In this document: positions 25,321-34,341 of the stretch, piece after piece
Position numbering within the stretch: the first letter of the stretch is position 1
How the letters are laid out: every line of letters begins with the position of its first letter
Source of the DNA: Paracoccus amoyensis
GTDB lineage: Bacteria; Pseudomonadota; Alphaproteobacteria; Rhodobacterales; Rhodobacteraceae
NCBI RefSeq assembly: GCF_014490725.1
Contig: NZ_JACOQL010000002.1
Coordinates: 682,001-746,000 of the forward strand
Length of the DNA: 64,000 bases
Direction of reading: 5' to 3'
The notes under the pieces: model-generated
The model's input: only the letters and a program-made list of their open reading frames with translations
Database searches by the model: none
Told to the model about the DNA's origin: nothing
Made by a program: the position numbers and the translations under genes

Positions 25321-25813
25321 GTCGGAAGACCTGCGCCGCAAGGCCCGGTCGGATTATGTCTATCGGCGGATGATGCTGTCCACCATCGCCATTGCCTATG
25401 GCAAGAGCGAGGCGACGATCGGACGCTGGAAAAAGGCCGCGCGGGAACAGGGCGATGATTGGGACAAGGCCCGCACTGCCCATGTGATCGCCGGCGAAGG
25501 CGTCGAGGTCGTGGTCTCCTCAGTGGTCGAGGATTTCATGATCCAGGCGCAATCAATTCTGGACGAGATCAAGGACGGCAGCCATACGACCAGCGAGAAG
25601 GTCACCATGCTGGTCTCGCTGTCGGATGCGATGACCAAGATGGCGGCCAGCGCAAAGCGCTTTGCTCCCAAGGTCAGCGAATTGGGCGTGGCCCAGGACG
25701 TGATGGCGAAGCTTCTGGATTTCGTGCGCGAAGAGTTTCCCCGCCATTCCTCGGCCATCCTCGAGATCATCGAGCCCTTCGGTGAGCGGCTGTCGGAGAT
25801 CTACGCGACATGA
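25310..25813 (+). CDS. DUF1804 family protein (probable small terminase partner)
   Basis: A 167-residue protein of the DUF1804 family, found just before the large terminase in Mu-like phages. It begins with a helix-turn-helix (YVYRRMMLSTIAIAYGKSEATIGRWKKAA) followed by DDWDKARTAHVIAG and long helices. The HTH and position suggest it recognises phage DNA for packaging. It overlaps the terminase start by 4 bp. Confidence 0.82.
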   Translation: MSAKSEDLRRKARSDYVYRRMMLSTIAIAYGKSEATIGRWKKAAREQGDDWDKARTAHVIAGEGVEVVVSSVVEDFMIQAQSILDEIKDGSHTTSEKVTMLVSLSDAMTKMAASAKRFAPKVSELGVAQDVMAKLLDFVREEFPRHSSAILEIIEPFGERLSEIYAT

Positions 25814-27459
25814 TGAAGCGGCCGAAGCTGAAGGCCGCGATCTCCCGGAAGGACTTCCGCGACAAGATCGCGGAGATGGCCTCCGACTTCGCCCGCCACA
25901 TCGAACTGAATGTCGAAGCCTTTCCCGCCGATCCGGCGGCAAAGGCCGCGCGGCTGAAGCGCGTGCGAGACGAGGACGGGTTCCAGTTCTTCATGGAGAC
26001 CTATCTGCCCCATTATGTGCGGGGCGAGCACAGCCTGTTCCATCAGCACATCTTCGGACGCGTCCCGGAGATCATGGCGTCATCGAAAGGCGTGCGCGAT
26101 CTCTTCATCGCCCCCCGCGGGGCCTCGAAATCGACCCATCTGTCTCTGGGCTTTGCGCTTTACAACATGATGCTGGGCAACAAGCGCTATATCATCGAGG
26201 TTTGCGACGTTTATGAGCAGGCCGCGCTGCTGATCGAGGCGATCAAGGCCGAGCTGGTGACGAACATCCGGCTGCAGAACGATTTTCCTGACGCCTGCGG
26301 CGCAGGCCGCGTCTGGCGTGAGGGCGAGATCGTGACCCGCAACAATATCCGTGTCGAGGGACTAGGTGCGGGCAAGAAGATCCGTGGCCGTCGCCATGGT
26401 CCCTATCGTCCGGACCTGCTGTTTCTCGACGATATCGAGAACGACGAGGCTGTTCGCTCGCCAGATCAGCGCCAGAAGCTCTGGAACTGGATCTATCGCG
26501 CGGCTTTGAAGGTCGGGCCGCCCGATGGCAGCATGGATGTCATCTGGGTCAATACCATCCTGCATTTCGACGCAGTGACGGTGCGGGCGGCCAAACATCC
26601 GACCTGGAACGTGACCGAGTTCCAGGCCGTGGTGAAATTCCCCGACCGAATGGATCTGTGGGACAAGTTCGAAGAGGTCTATCACAACGAGGGCGAAGAC
26701 GAGGCGAAAGCCTTCTATTCCGCCAGAAAGGCCGAGATGGACGCCGGCGCCATCGTCAACTGGCCCTCGGTTCAACCACTCTTGTGGCTGATGCTGGAAC
26801 GGGCGGCCGATCTGGCGGCCTTCATGACCGAATACCAGAACAAGCCGATCAGCGAGGGTAATCCATTCGGCAACCTGACCTATTGGGTTCAGCGCCAGAC
26901 CGACTGGATATTCTTCGGCGCGATCGACCCCTCACTGGGCAAGAAGGGCAAGGGCCGCGATCCGTCGGCGATCCTGATCGGCGGCTTCGACCGGCTGTCA
27001 GGAACCATGGATGTCGTCGAAGCCTCGATCCGCAGGCGGCTGCCTGATATCATCATTTCCGACACCATCGCCTTGCAGCGCGAATACAGGGCGCTGCTGT
27101 GGTTCGTCGAATCCGTCCAGTTCCAGGAATTCCTGCGCACCACCATGATGGCCGAGGCGGCCAAGCAGGGCGTCGGCATCTCGGCCGTGCCGATCATCCC
27201 GAACGCCGACAAGGATCTGCGTATCGAGCGCCTTCAGCCGCCGGTGGCAGCAGGCCTGATCCGGTTCAACAACACCCATACGACGCTGATCGAGCAGCTT
27301 CAGCAATGGCCGAATGCCGATCACGATGACGGCCCCGACTGTCTCGACATGCTTTGGCAGAATGGACTGATCTATGCCGGCGGCGGTGGCGGAGGGCGGA
27401 TCCAAACAGCTTCGGCCGGATCGGGTGGCACTCGGTTGGACGGGTACAGGTTGAGGTAG
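25810..27459 (+). CDS. Large terminase subunit (Mu gp28-like)
   Basis: A 549-residue packaging motor. The ATPase half has Walker A APRGASKST (residues 101-109) and Walker B DLLFLDDIEND (about 206-216). The C-terminal half carries a nuclease core beginning FGAIDPSLGKKGKGRDPSAI. Mu-type terminases package headful from replicated, inserted copies and take host DNA at both ends. It is followed 8 bp later by the portal. Confidence 0.94.
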   Translation: MMKRPKLKAAISRKDFRDKIAEMASDFARHIELNVEAFPADPAAKAARLKRVRDEDGFQFFMETYLPHYVRGEHSLFHQHIFGRVPEIMASSKGVRDLFIAPRGASKSTHLSLGFALYNMMLGNKRYIIEVCDVYEQAALLIEAIKAELVTNIRLQNDFPDACGAGRVWREGEIVTRNNIRVEGLGAGKKIRGRRHGPYRPDLLFLDDIENDEAVRSPDQRQKLWNWIYRAALKVGPPDGSMDVIWVNTILHFDAVTVRAAKHPTWNVTEFQAVVKFPDRMDLWDKFEEVYHNEGEDEAKAFYSARKAEMDAGAIVNWPSVQPLLWLMLERAADLAAFMTEYQNKPISEGNPFGNLTYWVQRQTDWIFFGAIDPSLGKKGKGRDPSAILIGGFDRLSGTMDVVEASIRRRLPDIIISDTIALQREYRALLWFVESVQFQEFLRTTMMAEAAKQGVGISAVPIIPNADKDLRIERLQPPVAAGLIRFNNTHTTLIEQLQQWPNADHDDGPDCLDMLWQNGLIYAGGGGGGRIQTASAGSGGTRLDGYRLR

Positions 27460-27467
27460 GAACGAAC

Positions 27468-28862
27468 ATGGCACGCCGCAAACACAAAGCACAATCTCTT
27501 CCGGCTGCCTCAGCGGCTTCCTTTCTTGCTGATGGCCGCAAGAACCTGCCGTCGGAGTCGCGGGCGCTGATTGCCAATGCCCGCAACGACATCACCATCC
27601 CGTTCTATTCCGGGGTGCTTCAGCATGCCGACGAAACCCTGATCCAGCAGGGCAATGGCAAGGGGCTGGCGATCTATGACGAGATCGAACGCGACACGCA
27701 TGCATTCGCCATGCTGCAAAAACGCAAGAAGGCGTTGACGGCCCGGGAATGGGAAGTGAAACCCGGCGGAGATCGGCCGCTGGATCAGGAAGTGGCCGAC
27801 CTGGTCGAGGATATCCTGAATATACTGCCCTTCGATCGCATCTGCGAAGATCTGCTGGACGCCACGTTGAAAGGTTTCGCTGTCAGCGAAATCGTCTGGC
27901 AGCGCGACGGCAGCCGCATCATCCCGGCGGTTGTCACCGCTCATGATCAGCGCCGCTTCGCCTTTGACCTGGAATGGAAGCCGCGACTGCTGACCTGGGC
28001 CGACATGATGGACGGCATCGCTCTGCCTGACCGGAAGTTCATGGTTCATCGCTACGGGATCAAGGGGAACAACCCTTACGGCCTCGGTCTGGGGACGCGT
28101 CTATTCTGGGCGGTCCTGTTCAAACGCGAGGGCGTGGCCTTCTGGGCGCATTTTCTCGAGAAGTTCGCCGGACCGACCGTGGTGGGAAAAACCCCTTACG
28201 GCCTGTTGACGGAAGAGCAGAACAAGCTCCTGCGCACCCTGACCGATGTCCGGACCTCCTCGGCCGTCACGGTTCCCATTGGCACTGATGTCGAATTCCT
28301 CGAAGCCTCTCGTTCGGGCAGCGTCACCTATGAGCAGTGGCTGGCCTATTGGGACCGACAGATCTCGATCTGCGTCACCGGCGAGACCCTGACCACCCAG
28401 GTGGGCGAGTCGGGTGGCAATCGCGCCCTGGGCGAGGTGCATCAGGAAATGCTGGAACTCCTGGTCGACAGCGATGGCGATCTGCTGGCAGACACGCTGC
28501 GCGAGCAGTTACTGCGCTGGATCGTGGATTACAACCTGCCCGGCGCAGCTGTTCCCTCTGTCTGGCGGCTGCGTCCGAAGAACGAGGAAGCCATTGCCAG
28601 GACGCGGCGCGCCAAGGCCGAGGCGGCTGAAGGCACCAGCAAGGCGATCCGCGCCATTGTCGCGGCGGCCGCCGAATTCGAAGATGACGATGTCGCCCGC
28701 GACTATATCCTGTCCTTCGATCTGACCGACCGGCTGTCGGACAAGACGATCGCTGCCCTGGTCGCGACCCGGCATTCGATGGGCGAAGTGGCCCAGCCTG
28801 ATCCGATGATCTCGACCGAACCTGCCTCGTTCACCGCGATCACGCTCAAAAAAAAAGCCTGA
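27468..28862 (+). CDS. DUF935 portal protein (Mu gp29-like), C-terminus out of frame
   Basis: A 464-residue portal, the ring through which DNA enters the head. Recognisable DUF935 parts are ARNDITIPFYSGVLQHADE, RDTHAFAMLQKRKKALTAREW, FMVHRYGIKGNNPYGLGLG and the ITGETL-like ICVTGETLTTQ. The frame ends KKKA-stop in a run of nine A (28848-28856). The -1 frame continues without a stop into sequence resembling the family's usual C-terminal tail (FDRRLSGIRRAIEGADSFEDA) and on into the F gene. Either the A run has an indel or the ribosome or polymerase slips there. Confidence 0.9.
   Translation: MARRKHKAQSLPAASAASFLADGRKNLPSESRALIANARNDITIPFYSGVLQHADETLIQQGNGKGLAIYDEIERDTHAFAMLQKRKKALTAREWEVKPGGDRPLDQEVADLVEDILNILPFDRICEDLLDATLKGFAVSEIVWQRDGSRIIPAVVTAHDQRRFAFDLEWKPRLLTWADMMDGIALPDRKFMVHRYGIKGNNPYGLGLGTRLFWAVLFKREGVAFWAHFLEKFAGPTVVGKTPYGLLTEEQNKLLRTLTDVRTSSAVTVPIGTDVEFLEASRSGSVTYEQWLAYWDRQISICVTGETLTTQVGESGGNRALGEVHQEMLELLVDSDGDLLADTLREQLLRWIVDYNLPGAAVPSVWRLRPKNEEAIARTRRAKAEAAEGTSKAIRAIVAAAAEFEDDDVARDYILSFDLTDRLSDKTIAALVATRHSMGEVAQPDPMISTEPASFTAITLKKKA
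28848..28856 (+). other. A9 slippery run at the portal/F junction
   Basis: Nine consecutive A stand four bases before the portal stop. A -1 slip, or one extra A, joins the portal frame to the open -1 frame, which runs from 28802 to 30409 through the F gene. No ATG, GTG or TTG occurs in that frame before 29066, which supports frame fusion. Confidence 0.6.
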
Positions 28863-29065
28863 CACATGGCCGCCATGTCTGCTTCGCAGGACATGACGGG
28901 CCGATTGCACAGCTGACCGCAGCGGCGGCTGCGGCGAGCAAAGCCCATTTCGACCGTCGCCTTTCGGGCATCCGGCGGGCCATCGAGGGCGCGGACAGTT
29001 TCGAGGATGCAAACCGTGGCCTGCTGGAACTGGCCACGAAATGGACGCCGGATGCCCTGGCCACG

Positions 29066-30409
29066 GTGATCGGTCAGGTTCTGGAACTGGCCGGCCTAGA
29101 GGGGCGCGAGGCGGTTTTCGTCGAGATGGATGGCAACACCAGCTCTTTTGCAGAAGGTTACGAATTCGCTGAGCAGATCGAATTCCTGCGCCAGAAGCGC
29201 GGCAAGCCGACCCGCGCCTGGACGGATGCGATGCAGGGCGATCACGATCGCGCCTTCGTCGTCGCCGGCGTCACCGACATGGCGATGCTCGAGGAGTTTC
29301 AGGCCGCCGTCATCGAGGGCGCCCGGACCTACGACATCAAGGGCTTCGCCGCCGAGTTCGACCGTCTCGTGGAAAAATACGGCTGGTCCTACAAGGGCGG
29401 CCGCGAATGGCGCATCCGGACCATTTTCGAGACCAATATCCGCACCAGCTACATGGCCGGCCGGCTGAAACAGATGCGCGATCCCGACGTGGTCAAGCTG
29501 CGCCCTTACTGGCAATACCGCCACGCGGAAACCCGGGTGCCGATGAACCCGCGCGCGCAGCATGTCGCCTGGGACAGGTTGGTGCTGATGTGGGACGACC
29601 CCTGGTGGGATGTGTATTTTCCGCCCAATGACTGGATCTGTTCCTGTGGCGTCCAGAGCCTGTCGCGGCCCGAGCTGCGCGCCCTGGGCAAGACCGGCCC
29701 TGATCTGGCGCCGGCGATCATCCGCAAGCCTTATACGCATCGTGCGACCGGCGAGATAGTGCAGTTGCCCGAGGGCACCGGTTACGGCTGGGACTATCAA
29801 CCCGGCAATCTCTGGGAGCGCGGCCTTGTCCCCTCGGCCCTCATCGATGAAGCCGACGGGCTGATCCAGGAGGGACGCCACGCGGTCATCATCGACGAGC
29901 CATCGCCCCTCGATGAACTCGTGGCGCAGGCGAGACCCTTCACGGCCGAGCCGTTGCCCGAAGGCTTGCCCCCCGAAGACTATGTCCGGGCATTTCTGCA
30001 ACCGTTCGGCGCGGATATCGACGAGGCCGTGCTGTGGCAGGATCCCGCGGGCACCCGGATTCCGATCTCGGATCAGTTCTTCCGCGATCGCGGCGGCATG
30101 TGGAAGGTGGGCAAGCGCGGCCGCGATATCCTGACGCCTCTGATGGCGGAAACCCTGCTCGATCCGGACGAAATCTGGCTCGGGGTTGCGGCAAAGAACG
30201 ATCCCGTGCGACCTGACCTTCAGGAATTACTGCTGGATCGCCGATATATCCGCGTCGATCCCGATCAGGGCGTCTTGTCGGTCATGCAGATCGGCCGCAA
30301 ATGGTGGGAACCCGTCACCATATACCTGCCACAGAACAGACGTGGCGAACCTGACATCCGTGGTATCCAAACCCGTCGTGGTGGCAAGCTGGTCTGGAAA
30401 AGAAAATGA
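29066..30409 (+). CDS. Phage head morphogenesis protein (Mu F/gp30-like)
   Basis: A minor head protein of the SPP1 gp7/Mu F family. Diagnostic parts are EQIEFLRQKRGKPTRAWTD, IFETNIRTSYMAGRLKQM, the RHAETRVPMNPRAQHVAWDRLVL stretch and the PPNDWICSCGVQSLS motif with its cysteines. The GTG at 29066 is the first usual start codon in this frame, but ATG 29126 fits the family's N-terminus better. Sequence from about 28930 to 29125 looks like the tail of the portal. It works with the portal and scaffold in head assembly and may be ejected with DNA. Confidence 0.87.
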   Translation: MIGQVLELAGLEGREAVFVEMDGNTSSFAEGYEFAEQIEFLRQKRGKPTRAWTDAMQGDHDRAFVVAGVTDMAMLEEFQAAVIEGARTYDIKGFAAEFDRLVEKYGWSYKGGREWRIRTIFETNIRTSYMAGRLKQMRDPDVVKLRPYWQYRHAETRVPMNPRAQHVAWDRLVLMWDDPWWDVYFPPNDWICSCGVQSLSRPELRALGKTGPDLAPAIIRKPYTHRATGEIVQLPEGTGYGWDYQPGNLWERGLVPSALIDEADGLIQEGRHAVIIDEPSPLDELVAQARPFTAEPLPEGLPPEDYVRAFLQPFGADIDEAVLWQDPAGTRIPISDQFFRDRGGMWKVGKRGRDILTPLMAETLLDPDEIWLGVAAKNDPVRPDLQELLLDRRYIRVDPDQGVLSVMQIGRKWWEPVTIYLPQNRRGEPDIRGIQTRRGGKLVWKRK

Positions 30410-30511
30410 CGGCCGAGGTGATCCGACCGTCGCATGAAGGGCTATCTGGACACATCACCTGTCTGGCCCGCTCACCATATTATCTTAACCCTGCAAGAGG
30501 AAAATATCAAG

Positions 30512-31096
30512 ATGACCGGCATCAGGCTTTCCCTTCAGATCAACGACGCGGCCGCCCGCGATCAGATGCAGGATCTGCTGGACCGGATGGAGAACCGCCA
30601 GGGCTTCTTCAAATCGGTGGGCGAGTTGATGGTCAGGTCCACTTCCGACAGTTTTCGCAATCAGCGCGCGCCCGACGGCACGCCCTGGGTCAGCCTGCGG
30701 CCGGCGACGATCCGGGCGCGTGAGCGGAAGGGGCAGCTGCCGCTGACGATCCTGCGCTCGAATTCGAAGGGCAAGTCCGGCTCGGCCCTGGCCGGGTCCG
30801 TCAGTTCCATCGCCACGAATGACGAGGTCGCCATCGGCAGCCCGGTGCGACATGCCGCGATCCATCAGCTGGGCGGCACCATCAACAAGCCCGCGCGGGC
30901 GGCGAAGATCTATCGCAGGAAAAATGCCGATGGGCAGGTCGGTCGGCTGTTTGTCAGGAAGGAGGAGGCGGATGTCGTCACCGATGTGACGATCCCGGCC
31001 CATACGATCCGCATACCGGCGCGCCCTTTCCTCGGGGTCTCGGCGGCCGACGAGCGCGCCATTCTGGAGATGGGCATCGAGTGGCTATCCCTGTGA
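30512..31096 (+). CDS. Phage virion morphogenesis protein (Mu G-like)
   Basis: A 194-residue protein of the phage virion morphogenesis (Mu gpG, P2 S-like) family: DLLDRMENRQGFFKSVGELMVRST, FRNQRAPDGTPWVSLRPATI, and ASP-type VAIGSPVRHAAIHQLGG. It probably acts at head completion or the head-tail joint. ATG 30512 has AAGAGGAAAA upstream and fits the family start, so the longer frame to 30434 was not used. Confidence 0.87.
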   Translation: MTGIRLSLQINDAAARDQMQDLLDRMENRQGFFKSVGELMVRSTSDSFRNQRAPDGTPWVSLRPATIRARERKGQLPLTILRSNSKGKSGSALAGSVSSIATNDEVAIGSPVRHAAIHQLGGTINKPARAAKIYRRKNADGQVGRLFVRKEEADVVTDVTIPAHTIRIPARPFLGVSAADERAILEMGIEWLSL

Positions 31097-31372
31097 AATC
31101 CGACACCCCCGAAATTTGGCCGCTGACGGCCCTGAAGGTGCTGCGGCGGTATCGGGTCATAAAATCGGCCAGAGGGGTGTTAGGCCCCTGTTAGGATCGG
31201 TCTCACGGCCATTCCGGTGGCCGTTGGTGATCTGAACCTGCAAAGGTGTTGATTGCGAGGCCGATCATGCGCATGATGAAGACGTGTAAGACCATGAACT
31301 GACTGGACCTTGTCCAGTTTTTTTCATTTTGGCAACTGAGCATGGTCGTCCGGAGATCAATCCGGACGAGCC
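31097..31372. promoter_or_regulatory. 276-bp intergenic region in the head operon with three stem-loops
   Basis: This is the longest gap in the late genes. It holds the inverted repeat ACGGCCA-TTCCGG-TGGCCGT at 31205-31224, the terminator at 31302-31324, and a GTCCGGA-gatcaa-TCCGGAC stem at 31348-31367 that ends 5 bp before the protease ATG. No usable ribosome-binding site is visible outside that stem. It probably contains a promoter restarting transcription after the terminator. Confidence 0.6.
31302..31324 (+). terminator. Rho-independent terminator inside the late region
   Basis: ACTGGAC-ctt-GTCCAGT followed by six further T is a textbook intrinsic terminator. It splits the head genes into a packaging group (terminase to G) and a capsid group (protease onward). 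Confidence 0.85.
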
Positions 31373-32515
31373 ATGACCGACAAACCGCTTACCGCACGTA
31401 TCGAAGTTTTCCGCTCCGGCACCTTCACGCCGATGGAGGGGGAACCGATCAGCTATTCCGCCGCCGATCTCCGCGCCATCGCCGATGCCTATGATCCGGA
31501 CGTGGCGCCGGCGCCGATCGTCGTCGGCCATCCCGACACCAATGCCCCCGCCTTCGGCTGGGTCGAGAGCTTCGATTACGATGCCACCGGCGATCGTCTT
31601 TACGCCAATCTGCACCAGATCGAGCCGGCCTTTGCCGAATTGGTCAAGGCCGGCCGCTTCAAGAAGGTCTCGATGCAGTATTTCGGGCCGCAGCAGAGCC
31701 ATAACCCGGTGCCGGGCACTTGGTATCCGAAACATGTGGGCTTTCTGGGCGCGGCCGCCCCGGCTGTGTCCGGCCTGAAGAACGTCCAGTTCTCGAACAA
31801 TGAAGGCGTGACCTTCGAGGCCGCCTTCGGTGAGCGTGGCTTCGAGGAAGCCGCCGGGCTGTTCCGCTTGCTACGCGAATTTTTTATCGACCGTTTCGGC
31901 ATGGAAGATGCCGACAAGGCGCTGCCCAACTGGAAGATCGAGTGGCTGGGCGAACAGGCCGATCTGATCCCGTCATATTCCGAGCAGCCGGCAGGCCGCG
32001 ACAATCCCCTCGCGCCTGCCAACCCCGATCCCCAACCTGAAGAGGAACCTGCAGTGTCCAAAAAGGACGATCCGGCATTCGCCGAACGCGAAACCGCCCT
32101 GACTGCCCGCGAACAGGCAATTGCTGAACGCGAGCGTAAACAGACCCATGATGACAACGTCTCGTTCGCGGAAAGCCTGGTCGAGGACGGCCGGCTGATC
32201 GCGGCCTCGAAAGACAAGGTTGTCGCGATCCTGGACGCGCTTCCGGGCGAAGCCGCCGTCAGCTTCTCCGAAGGGACGCAAAAGCTGACGCCCGCCGCCG
32301 CCCTGAAGGAGGTGCTGAAGGCGCAGCCCAAGGTGGTCAGCTTTGGTCGTCTCGACATGGGCGATGATCCGAATGGGGCCGGCAGACCCGCATCCTTCGC
32401 CGCCGACGGCAAGGCCGTCGACCCCGAAGGCCTCGCCACCCACAACAAGGCGCTGGCCTATCAGCGCGCCAATCCCGGCACCGAATATCTCGATGCCGTC
32501 ACCGCCGTGTCCTGA
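31373..32515 (+). CDS. Prohead protease/scaffold (Mu I-like)
   Basis: A 380-residue Mu I-type protein. The N-terminal half is the protease: ARIEVFRSGTFTPMEGEP, APIVVGHPDTNAPAFGWVESF (candidate catalytic His), then KKVSMQYFGPQ with the candidate catalytic Ser, and the VGFLGAAAPAVSGL motif. The C-terminal half is a helical, charged scaffold (FAERETALTAREQAIAERERKQ). Protease and scaffold on one frame, with an internal start for the scaffold alone, is the Mu I/Z arrangement. Its leader forms a stem just before the ATG. Confidence 0.88.
   Translation: MTDKPLTARIEVFRSGTFTPMEGEPISYSAADLRAIADAYDPDVAPAPIVVGHPDTNAPAFGWVESFDYDATGDRLYANLHQIEPAFAELVKAGRFKKVSMQYFGPQQSHNPVPGTWYPKHVGFLGAAAPAVSGLKNVQFSNNEGVTFEAAFGERGFEEAAGLFRLLREFFIDRFGMEDADKALPNWKIEWLGEQADLIPSYSEQPAGRDNPLAPANPDPQPEEEPAVSKKDDPAFAERETALTAREQAIAERERKQTHDDNVSFAESLVEDGRLIAASKDKVVAILDALPGEAAVSFSEGTQKLTPAAALKEVLKAQPKVVSFGRLDMGDDPNGAGRPASFAADGKAVDPEGLATHNKALAYQRANPGTEYLDAVTAVS
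32054..32515 (+). CDS. Nested scaffold (Mu Z-like), internal start
   Basis: An in-frame GTG at 32054 (VSKKDDPAF) is preceded by GAAGAGGAAC with suitable spacing. It would yield the last 153 residues of the protease as a separate scaffold, as Mu does with Z inside I. The start is inferred from the ribosome-binding site and the Mu precedent. Confidence 0.5.
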   Translation: MSKKDDPAFAERETALTAREQAIAERERKQTHDDNVSFAESLVEDGRLIAASKDKVVAILDALPGEAAVSFSEGTQKLTPAAALKEVLKAQPKVVSFGRLDMGDDPNGAGRPASFAADGKAVDPEGLATHNKALAYQRANPGTEYLDAVTAVS

Positions 32516-32527
32516 TTGGAGGGAGCC

Positions 32528-32866
32528 ATGCAGTATTTCCAGGACGTTCTGACCCTCACCGCCCCGACCACCGGCGCGTTCGAGGCCTATGACCTCATCG
32601 GCTTTTCCGGGGCGAAGGTCGAGGCCGACGATGCACCAGTTCTCGGTGCGGCCAAGCATCCGAACACCGTCATCGGCGATCTCGCGGCCATCATCGTGAT
32701 CGGCACCATCCGCGTGCGCGCCGTCGGCGTCATCAATGTCGGCGACAAGGTCGTCAGCGCCGCTACGGGCGGTGTGAAGACCGCCGGCGCCGATCCGGTG
32801 AACGCGTTCGCCACCGCCCTGCACTCGGCCGCCGATGGTGGCTTCGTCGATATCCTCATCCGCTAA
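32528..32866 (+). CDS. Capsid decoration protein (DUF2190-like)
   Basis: A 112-residue small head protein: YFQDVLTLTAPTTGAFEAYDLIG, VLGAAKHPNTVIGDLAAIIVIGTIRVRA and the GDKVVSAATGGVKTA strand, the pattern of DUF2190 decoration proteins that stabilise the shell. It lies 12 bp from both protease and capsid genes and has GGAGGGAGCC upstream of its ATG. Confidence 0.82.
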   Translation: MQYFQDVLTLTAPTTGAFEAYDLIGFSGAKVEADDAPVLGAAKHPNTVIGDLAAIIVIGTIRVRAVGVINVGDKVVSAATGGVKTAGADPVNAFATALHSAADGGFVDILIR

Positions 32867-32878
32867 GGAGCGCGCCTG

Positions 32879-33829
32879 ATGGCACCTTTGAATACCCGCA
32901 CCGCCGCAGTGATCGACCCGATCCTGTCCACCCATGCCCGGGGCTACCGCAACCTCGAATTCATCGGTCACCTGCTGTTTCCGCGCGTCAGCATTCCGAA
33001 CCGCTCGATGAAGGTTGTGAAGTTCGGCAAAGAATCCTTCCGGATGATGAACACGCGCCGCGCCCCCGGGTCCGACAAGAAGCGCGTCCAGTACGGCTAT
33101 GCCGCCGACACGGTCTCGCTGGTGCAAGATGCCCTGGAAGGCGTCGTTCCGGTCGAGCATCAGGAAGAGGCCGTATCTGTTCCCGGCATCAATCTGGCGA
33201 CCGGTGCCATCAACATGGTCCTGAACGTGATCGACCTCGGCCATGAATATGAAGCCGCGCAGCTGGCCCGCGCAGCTGGCAACTATGGTGCCAATAACCG
33301 TGCCGCGCTGACCGGCTCGGATCGTTGGTCTAGCCCAGACAGCGACCCTTCGGCCGATATCGACGAGGCGAAAGAGCAGATCCGCCGCATGATCGGCCGC
33401 TACCCGAACACCCTGACGCTTGGCCCGACGGCCTTCAACGCGCTGAAGCGGCATCCGAAGATCAAGGAACAGTTCAAGTATACCTCGTCGAACTCGATCA
33501 CGACCGAGATGCTGGCCTCGTATTTCGATCTGGCGCGCGTGATCGTCGGCAAGGCGGTCTATCTGCCCGAAACGGCGACGGATGACCAGCCGGCGCTGGA
33601 TATCTGGGGCGATGATGCCATCCTGTCCTATGTTCCGGTGACAGGCGACAACTTCGATGTCCCGTCCTACGGCTATACCTATGAGCTGATCGGCTATCCG
33701 CAGGTCAAGAAGCCCTATTTCTGGGAGCCGAATGACAGCTGGATCTACCCGACCACGGCAGAACGTCGCACCTATCTGACCGGCGCCGACGCGGGCTTCC
33801 TGTTCCAGAACGCCGGGGCAGCGGTATGA
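32879..33829 (+). CDS. Major capsid protein
   Basis: A 316-residue capsid protein following protease and decoration genes. It resembles E-type/HK97-like capsids: LLFPRVSIPNRSMKVVKFGKESF, RAPGSDKKRVQYGYAADTVSL, and the C-terminal DVPSYGYTYELIGYPQVKKPYFW. The start has AAGGAGCG upstream. It overlaps the next gene by 4 bp. Confidence 0.88.
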   Translation: MAPLNTRTAAVIDPILSTHARGYRNLEFIGHLLFPRVSIPNRSMKVVKFGKESFRMMNTRRAPGSDKKRVQYGYAADTVSLVQDALEGVVPVEHQEEAVSVPGINLATGAINMVLNVIDLGHEYEAAQLARAAGNYGANNRAALTGSDRWSSPDSDPSADIDEAKEQIRRMIGRYPNTLTLGPTAFNALKRHPKIKEQFKYTSSNSITTEMLASYFDLARVIVGKAVYLPETATDDQPALDIWGDDAILSYVPVTGDNFDVPSYGYTYELIGYPQVKKPYFWEPNDSWIYPTTAERRTYLTGADAGFLFQNAGAAV

Positions 33830-34299
33830 CCGCCCCCCGGGAAACCGCTGTCACACTGGTCTCGAGGGCCAAGATCGACGGCAGATGGCGCCAACCCGGT
33901 GACCGGCTGTCGGTCGATCCGACCACCGCCGCCGAGTTGCAGGCCATGGATGCGGTTCTGGAGGGCGAGGCACCGGTCACGGATGCCACCGATGCCGAGG
34001 TGGCCATCATGGCCCAGACCATCGCCGATGCCGCCGTCAAGGCCGCGGTCGCCGCCGCCACCGCTGATCTGCAGGCCGAGCGCGACGAATGGCGCCAGCG
34101 GGCTGAAGACGCCGAAGGCGAAACGCGCAGCCTGCAGGCCCAGCTTTTCGAACTGGAAGCCGAGATCGCCGAGTTGCAGGACGCAGCCAAGCAGGGCGCA
34201 GCCTCGGAACAGGCGGCCAAGCAGGACAAGGGACAGGCCGGGGAGCCTCCCGCCGCCAAGCCAGCCTCGAAGAAGGCTGCGGCGGCACCCAAGAACTGA
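33826..34299 (+). CDS. Hypothetical head protein with coiled coil
   Basis: A 157-residue protein. A short beta-type N-terminus is followed by a long coiled coil (residues about 60-125) and a Lys/Ala/Pro-rich tail. The position after the capsid resembles Mu gp35-type genes. It may act in head completion; the family is not certain. Confidence 0.65.
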   Translation: MTAPRETAVTLVSRAKIDGRWRQPGDRLSVDPTTAAELQAMDAVLEGEAPVTDATDAEVAIMAQTIADAAVKAAVAAATADLQAERDEWRQRAEDAEGETRSLQAQLFELEAEIAELQDAAKQGAASEQAAKQDKGQAGEPPAAKPASKKAAAAPKN

Positions 34300-34341
34300 T
34301 CCCCACCGAACTTCATCAGTTCTTCCGCGCTATGGCAGTGG

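Noticed and set aside
31973..33454. A 493-codon minus-strand frame opposite protease, decoration and capsid genes
   Set aside because: Antisense to three recognised genes; composition is typical of a reverse-complement artefact.
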